Below are positions 57,801 to 64,000 of a DNA stretch of 64,000 bases, one piece after another. The DNA is from Nissolia schottii. Lineage: Eukaryota; Streptophyta; Magnoliopsida; Fabales; Fabaceae. The stretch is from contig QANU01013744.1 of NCBI GenBank assembly GCA_003254905.1, positions 970,796-1,034,795 on the forward strand, written 5' to 3'. The position numbers were made by a program, and so were the translations under genes. Position 1 is the stretch's first letter. Every line of letters starts with the position of its first letter. The notes below the pieces were generated by a model. The model saw only the letters and a program-made list of their open reading frames with translations. It ran no database searches and was not told where the DNA came from.

Positions 57801-58523
57801 GGAGTGGCATTGAGAGCTTGTTTGTGACCAAGGCTCACAGGACGGTCGATGCTGTGACACAACAAGTGCAGAGGATGCTCTCTTACAAGAACGAAACCGG
57901 GTGGGCCCTACTCAGCAAAGGGTCATCCGTGGTGGTGAGTGACTACCATGCATAAACACACACAAATGCGTATACAAATGTTTAGATCTAAAATACAAAA
58001 TTGTTAATTCTATCTATTATATCATCTTATATATATAGTATTTGAGGTAAATTGTTATACATAAGAGATAACACATGTCCCGACTTTTAGAATTAAAAGA
58101 TCATGCATGGTCAAAATGATGATTATTGTCTATTAAATATAATTTTTCATTTAATATAACTTCCCATATTTGGATTATATATATATATTTATAAAATGTG
58201 TGGGATTTATATATTATTGTATCGTATTTGTGCAACATATATATATATAGGCGAGTGGCCATGGAACAACAATCTTGAAGACAGTGGGAGAGTTTGACAA
58301 GTGGAAAGAGGTTGTGAGTAAGAAGGGCTTTGAGGTGTCGTTGAAGGAGTACCATGAGAGGATTGTGCGCACCACTCATAAGTGTTCGCAATTTGAAGTC
58401 CATAATGTTGCGGGGAAGTTGCCAGAGGCCATAAAGTGCCCTGATTGTCCCAAGATAATGGAGATTTTCATTAGTTACAAGTGCTGCCACAATGAGAATA
58501 ATACCAATAATGCTGCACACTAG
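54842..58523 (+). CDS. SEO: sieve element occlusion (SEO) protein
   Basis: Eight coding exons predicted from GT...AG borders and frame: 54842-55045, 55126-55218, 55370-55815, 55903-56000, 56113-56243, 56609-57067, 57629-57934, 58251-58523. They join in frame to 669 residues, the usual SEO length. SEO proteins form the P-protein filaments of phloem sieve elements (forisomes are the legume form) that plug wounded sieve tubes. The N-terminal domain has EQIYTTHVHSDTKFDVASLFALVDN at 30-54 and DAKAVLTLAAFALEYGDFW in exon 3. Exon 6 (325-477) carries the thioredoxin-like middle region without a CxxC pair. The C-terminal domain ends with KCSQFEV, CPDCPKIMEIF and YKCCH. The upstream frame back to 54659 lacks an ATG; 54842 is the first. 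Splice sites are clean and no stop interrupts, so it appears intact. Confidence 0.9.
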
Positions 58524-59149
58524 AACTGAGTTTGTAGCTTGAGCTTAATTTGTTGTCAAGAGTGAAAGTGGAACTATGAGAGATTGAGAGTTATTCCTTT
58601 TACGTGTTAATTTAGTATGAAGCTTCGCTATTGATTGAAATAATAAGAATGTGTGATACTGAGAACCTGATAAGCTCTATGAATCCATCTTTTTTTTTCT
58701 TCACATTTTAGGAATTTTATTGTTGTAAGGTAATTCAAAATTCACAAACCAATCTTTCAAATCATAAAATTTATTTCAGACGAAATTGAGATCTCAGTTA
58801 ATCTTCCAAGACAGCAACAATTTGGAACAAGTTATTACTATCAATTCTGACTTCATGCAACCCATTGTTTCCAAGGCCTTCTTTTTATTGACCACAGTTC
58901 TGCCTCCGTCAATGACTGCGACTTCAACATCCTACACAGTACTCCCCTTCCGCAACTTGCACTTGATGATAATAACCCCCAATTAAATATTCATCCCTCC
59001 TAGGTTTACAGTGACGACAAACCCACCATTAAAATTTTCTATAGTCAACCATCTTGCCTTGGGAGTCCATTCCAAAATTTATTTTATGATTAGCTTAACC
59101 ACCCACTAATTTCCTGTCATCACACCTCCTCCTCCATAATTGTCACACC
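58524..59149. other. SEO 3' region and spacer
   Basis: The 3' UTR probably ends near 58650, where AATAATAAG occurs. No further gene. Confidence 0.4.
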
Positions 59150-60130
59150 TTAGGCATAAATTCAACCCATTTTACCTTGGTTTTTTTCAAAAATATTTTC
59201 ATTTCTATAGTGACCAAGCCACAACATATATAAAATAGTGTAGTCCAATTATCATGACATAATTCATGTGGAGAGAGTGCTTTTTATGAATAACAAAATA
59301 CTTGCATTTGGGATGGACATGTCCATGAGACTGTCCACTCTCGAAAATAATAGTACCAAATTTTCTATGAAAAGTTGCAACTAGTGAACAAATGAAAGAT
59401 TGTTTCCTACTTTGCATTGCACAAAATACAAGTAGCCTCCCTTTGCAAAATCCTTAATCTTTGTAAATGAACTCTTGTACTGATCAAGCAAGCACCCATA
59501 AAAAATCATCCATAACAGCAATTCAGCCTTTGGTGGAACCAGCCCCAACCAAATGTTTGGTACACCCTCCTATCGACCAGTGGTGTTCGACATATCACAA
59601 GCTATCTCTTGCACAGAAATGATTACAAGATGTGACTACCTTTTTTTAAAGTGGACTCGAGTTGTCAGATAACTTCCGCCATAATTTAAATATAAATAGC
59701 GTTGTTGCATCCTCTATCTAGATGTTACTCACACCCAAATCTCCATCTGCCTTAATTAATTTGGTTTTTGAATTAGACTCCAATTCACCAAATGCACACC
59801 TTTTTGAGCCCAAGAGAAATTATTTTGTGGGCGACAGATTTCAGCATTTCAAATAGTGGACCCAAATAGTAAATTGGGAAACTATTTAGAATTGATTTAA
59901 TAAGCACTAATCCCCGCCTGCCTTTGACAGTAGGCTTGAATTTCCCAACGTACAATAAGATCCCACGTGGCTTCTCTCCAAGTATCTGATCGCCGACTAC
60001 ACGACCTTCCATCCCGTGCAACTTAACTCCACCACCTCCTAATTTATCCTCACAATTCAAAGGAATCATCACAACCCCACAAAATCCTTTCTGAAAATCC
60101 AGCTTAAATAAGATATCGTTCTTTTCTTAT
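59150..60130 (-). pseudogene. LINE remnant: end of reverse transcriptase and zinc-finger region
   Basis: On the minus strand the frame 59785-60072 contains GRRGLVLIKSILNSFPIYYLGPLFEMLKSVAHKIISL, which is the conserved segment behind the reverse transcriptase core of plant LINEs. Further on, broken by stops and frameshifts, come VPPKAELLLW, ILQREATCILCNA and TIFHLF, the zinc-finger (zf-RVT) region that follows it. Both ends are lost. Inactive. Confidence 0.75.
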
Positions 60131-60977
60131 TTTTCTTCAACCAATTAAGCCACCAGTGCCCCATCACAACACCAACTACCTTGCCTTGCCTCAGTTGCAT
60201 GTGTGTTGTTCATCAATCAATCATGAGGAAGCTTAAATATGGTATTTGGAAAATTAAGTCTGATTTCAATGATAAAGCCACAAATTATCGGTTCCGTTGG
60301 ACCCAAACATGTTTGTTCTGCGTTCGAGGAGAGAGAAATCGCGTTCCTGGCCCAATGCCAAAAACAAACCAGTGTTCAATCGTTTAATGCCATTTGATTT
60401 AACTTTTTTAAAGAGAAATTTAGTTTACAGGAATTGATTTATAGTTATTTTAGATATTTTAAAAGTAATTTTAAGAGAATTATTTTTGTTTAGATTGAGA
60501 TAAAATAAAAGTATTTTTTTCAGAAAGAATGTGTATTTTTTAGGTTAAAATTGTAATTTACTTTTTTTTCTAGTTTTAGAAAATAAATAGAAAAGCATGG
60601 AAACTTTAAGTTGAAAAAAAAAAAGAGTAAGTTTAGAGTCTAAAACTTAAGTTTAGAAATGTGAAAAATAGCCAAACAAAAATGAAATCGCACACATTCC
60701 ATTTTTATTTGACAAAAGTACGTTTGTTTGATATGCTGGATATCCGAACAAGCTCTAAATAGTTAGTTAGATTAGTTCAAACATATAGATATGATATACA
60801 TTTTAAATAAATTATATTAAAATATGTTTAAATTCCCTAACAGAAATACCATTTTTTATAATAAGCACAACAATTTTAAGTCTCAACATATATTATATAT
60901 TTGATATGTCGAATATGATAAGATCTGATAGGATAAGATTAGAGGCTAAAAAATTTTAATATGGGATTTAGTGAGAT
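60131..60977. other. AT-rich spacer
   Basis: I see no gene or definite repeat. Confidence 0.4.
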
Positions 60978-61207
60978 AATTTGTGAAAATGTGATGAAAA
61001 ATTATTAATTGTTGAAATGTAGTAGTAACATGTAATTCGTTCAACTTTTAGGTGAATTATGGTCCAAAGTAATAAAATGATACACTCTTCTAACGAAGTG
61101 TCATATAAAGACATAATTTGTCCTTTAAGTCCATCATAATTCGCCTACCTCTTGGGCGAATTATGGAAGAGTGAAATAAAATAATATATTCTCATGGTTT
61201 GTGAAAA

Positions 61208-61256
<49 letters not shown>

Positions 61257-61741
61257 GACCATTCATGTTAATAGTGACTAGCATACGGATACACAGGATT
61301 ATCATGAAGAGGTAAATGTAGAGGATAATAATAATAATAACAAATAAATAAATAACATTTTTTCATATAGTATTTGAGTGGTAAAATTGTGAATTGGGAA
61401 TGAACTAAATTTATAAATATTTTTTTACACAAATCACGTAGTATATGAGTGAATTGTATGTGGTAAAATATAATCATGGCAAAAAATGAATATATTTCCC
61501 TGCTTTAGATTTTTTTTTCACAAAACCAAGAGAATATATTATTTTATTTTACTATGACATAAATCGCCTAAGTGGTAGGCGGATTAGGATGAACTTAAAG
61601 GAAAAAAAACATGTCATCATGTGACAAAGTATCAGAAGAATGTATCATTTTATTATGTTGAATTATGATTCGCCGAAGAGCTAAGCAAATTACATGCTAG
61701 TACCACATTTTAAAAATTAATAATTTTACACCACAATTTAA
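60978..61741. mobile_element. foldback element with ~200-bp arms and an AAT microsatellite centre
   Basis: Left arm landmarks AAATTATTAATT, ACATGTAATTCG, AATAAAATGATACA, CCTTTAAGTCCATC, ATTCGCCTACC, AAAATAATATATTCTC recur in reverse-complement order on the right (for example AATAAAATGATACA again from 61653 and AAAATAATATATTCTC from 61545). The outer borders are approximate and no target duplication is clear. The short palindrome in each arm (TTCGCCTACC...GGGCGAA) adds local hairpins. Non-coding. Confidence 0.75.
61208..61256. repeat. (AAT)n microsatellite, about 16 units
   Basis: Uninterrupted AAT/ATA repeat in the centre of the foldback. Confidence 0.92.
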
Positions 61742-62472
61742 CCATAATAATTTCTTTGTCCCATGTTAAAATGGATTCCTCTAAGATCAAATAGGATAAA
61801 GCCTAACAATATAAAGATTGATAAGTTTTGAAATTGCAATACAATTTTTAGTATGAAATTGTATGCTGTATTATATTATATTATATTATATTATATTTCT
61901 CACTTTATATATAATTTAATTATAAGAAAATATTTGATAAAAATAAATTAAATAAAAATATATAAAAATAATTTTTTAATTTATACTTATTATCAACAAT
62001 TATAATTTGATAATTTAAAATTTTAATTTATAAAAAATATTTTTTCTTAAATAATCAAATTTAAAAGTAAACTTAATAATAATGTATAAAACAAAAATTA
62101 ATATTATTTATAATTATTTTTATTTTGTTACTTATATTGTGTATATTATATGGTTATTAATTATTATTAAGTATTTATTTATATAGTTTAATCATTAATA
62201 CTTTTTTATATTGTTGAAAAATTATTTTTATATTAAATATTGTTTTTTAAAAATACATATGTATCTATTACTAATTATTATTATATTTGTATTTTCTTTA
62301 TTCTTTATTATTTTTATTAATTATTTGAAAATTTAAATATATCTTATATTATTTATTTTTATTTAATAAAATAAAATAAAAAAGATTGAAATAGACTTTA
62401 TACGTTAGAAGTCAATCAAGTCTTATCATGTTTTCCTAGGCTAGATTAGTAAATCCATCATTTTAACTTATA
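61742..62472. other. very AT-rich spacer with a pentanucleotide repeat
   Basis: A (TTATA)n repeat of five to six units is at about 61869-61900. From 61900 to 62390 nearly every base is A or T. No gene. Confidence 0.5.
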
Positions 62473-62569
62473 AGGGAGCATGATAGATAAGCTTATACAA
62501 TACAATGGTTACACCAAACAATTGATAAAGTCATTATGTATTGTATTGTATTAGCTTATCTTGTGCGAG
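62473..62569. repeat. small inverted-repeat (MITE-like) element
   Basis: GATAAGCTTATACAATACAAT on the left pairs with the reverse complement of ATTGTATTGTATTAGCTTATC on the right, around a ~35-bp centre. Non-coding, no clear target duplication. Confidence 0.5.
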
Positions 62570-63978
62570 TTCTTAAACGAAACCAACACAATGACAACTA
62601 TAACATGTTACTTCAAGTAATAAAAAGGGAAAGTAAGAGTGTCTGTATACACAGAGATAGGTCAAGCACCAAATGAATCAATCGACAAGTAATTTGGACT
62701 AATAAGGTTTGTGATAGGACAAACTAAAATAAGCTAAGATAATAACAAAAACTAAAATGAAACTTAAGAGCAAATTACAAATAAAAAGGATTTGGAATCT
62801 AATTGGTAAAGGGTATTAGAAAAATGACTTAATCTTTTTTATTTCATTTTACTAATAATTAGTTATTCACTTCTAATTATTTGTTTATTCACCGAAGTTC
62901 CAAAAAAAACCCACTAATCTCCCTTGGAAATAACTGATTTCTCATCTATTAGAGTAACTATTCAATCTCTTGCAACAATCTACATTAAAGACAAGCTTGG
63001 ACACATAATAAACTTTAATACACAGGCCGATGAGTTTATTTCTAATACTAACCTAACTTGTGGTAATTGAAACCACAAGCAACTATCACAAGCATTTTCT
63101 CAAACACTTGGTAGGCATACAACATTCAAATGGTGATCAAGCATTCAAAAGCATTAAGACTTAAATCAATTACATAAACAAATAATAGAAAGATGGGTTT
63201 CATGTCAAGAATACATCATGCCATAGTACAAGAGGTTTTGTTACATATGATAACAAAGAAAGTCAATTGATAAAAGAGAAAATTGGGGAAGGAAAATACA
63301 TAGAATATATTGGATGAGGAGTGGAGTCCTCAGATCTCTCCTTTAATCTTCAACATTCAATCCTTGCTTCCATAGAGGTTTTTTTTCCCCCATTTTTGCT
63401 ATCCAAAGTTAGAATTGGGAATTGTGTATTAGGTATTGGGTGTGAGTATTCATTCGATGTTCTATAGAGAGTGGATAAAATAAACCCAAAATCACCTTTT
63501 TTAATTTCGGCTTTTCAATGGAGCGAAAAAAAAAAAAAACGCTATACGGATATTTAGTTTAAGTGATTCACGTCCCTATTTAAAACTAAGAGATAACTCT
63601 ACAACTTTTTAGTTGATTGTGAGTTGAAATTCTTCCGTTATCAAGACTTAAATTCTGTGACAAAGTCAGAGTGAATTAAGTTTGATCCATTTTTTGTGCA
63701 CTAACTTGGTCCCTTTTACCATCTCTTCTCCTTGAAGCTTTTATACTTGAAAACCAATGAACAAATACCTAAACTAGTCCTAAAATATACAAAGTTAATC
63801 ATAAAACCTATATGCAAACCAAGCAAATGATAGCTTGAATTAGAGAGTTATCACTCATGCTTTTCTACATTGTCATCCAATAAAATTATTCCAACCGTTG
63901 AATTACAACTTGTAAATAGACATAAAAATGATTCAATTGTTTTTACCCATCAACTTAAGTTTTTGGGAGATTTTAACA
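62570..63978 (+). mobile_element. spacer leading into the 5' LTR of a copia element
   Basis: The last bases before 63979 (TTTTAACA) form the end of an LTR because a primer-binding site follows. The left end of the LTR is not located, so the fraction of this block that is LTR is unknown. There are no genes in it. Confidence 0.45.
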
Positions 63979-63990
63979 TGGTATCAGAGG
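63979..63990 (+). other. copia primer-binding site at the window edge
   Basis: TGGTATCAGAGG is the standard complement to the 3' end of the initiator-methionine tRNA used by plant copia elements. It implies that an LTR retrotransposon in plus orientation continues beyond base 64000. Confidence 0.85.
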
Positions 63991-64000
63991 CTCTATGACT

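Overview
The window is nuclear DNA of a flowering plant, very probably a legume. Genes are sparse, some have introns with GT...AG borders, intergenic DNA is AT-rich, and plant transposons (copia, gypsy, LINE, SINE, CACTA, Mutator-type and MITEs) fill most of the space. The legume suggestion rests mainly on a proline-rich protein whose PPHEKPP / PPPEYEPP repeats resemble early nodulin ENOD2. The species cannot be named from sequence alone.

Five genes are convincing. (1) A secreted proline-rich wall protein, minus strand, 744-1637. (2-4) Three PHT1-type H+/phosphate symporters in tandem on the plus strand: copy A 27817-29448, copy B 33391-35004, copy C 40824-42398. A and B are a recent duplication (about 97% identical proteins) that also carried the promoter, a non-coding first exon, the 5' UTR intron and the 3' UTR. 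C is older and more diverged. (5) A sieve element occlusion (SEO) gene, eight coding exons between 54842 and 58523, encoding 669 residues.

Layout: 1-1.8 kb proline-rich protein gene; 2-24 kb gene-poor and full of DNA transposons (Mutator-type 3945-5130, CACTA 8147-11154, a large foldback at 13263-13864, another Mutator-type element at 22757-23838); 24.5-42.4 kb phosphate-transporter cluster, interrupted by a LINE fragment (30975-31628), a copia 5' end with a gypsy-like piece inserted in it (about 35.6-39.0 kb) and a SINE (39505-39689); 44.2-48.1 kb gypsy and copia remnants; 48.2-54.8 kb gene-free with a 29-bp minisatellite; 54.8-58.5 kb SEO; 59-64 kb LINE remnant, a foldback with an AAT microsatellite in its centre, and the 5' LTR end of a copia element whose body lies beyond the window.

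The phosphate-transporter cluster is the functional centre. P1BS motifs (GNATATNC, bound by PHR1-type regulators) lie 55-75 bp upstream of the TATA box in all three genes, and a W-box precedes it in A and B, so phosphate-starvation control is expected. The first 141 bp shared by B and C are nearly identical although the rest of those genes is not, which points to gene conversion. The most unusual non-genic item is a pair of related miRNA-like hairpins, with a TATA box in front, inside the CACTA element. Single N bases at 10744, 23774 and 40671 mark assembly joins or unread bases; the first is flanked by a 103-bp duplicate that looks artificial.
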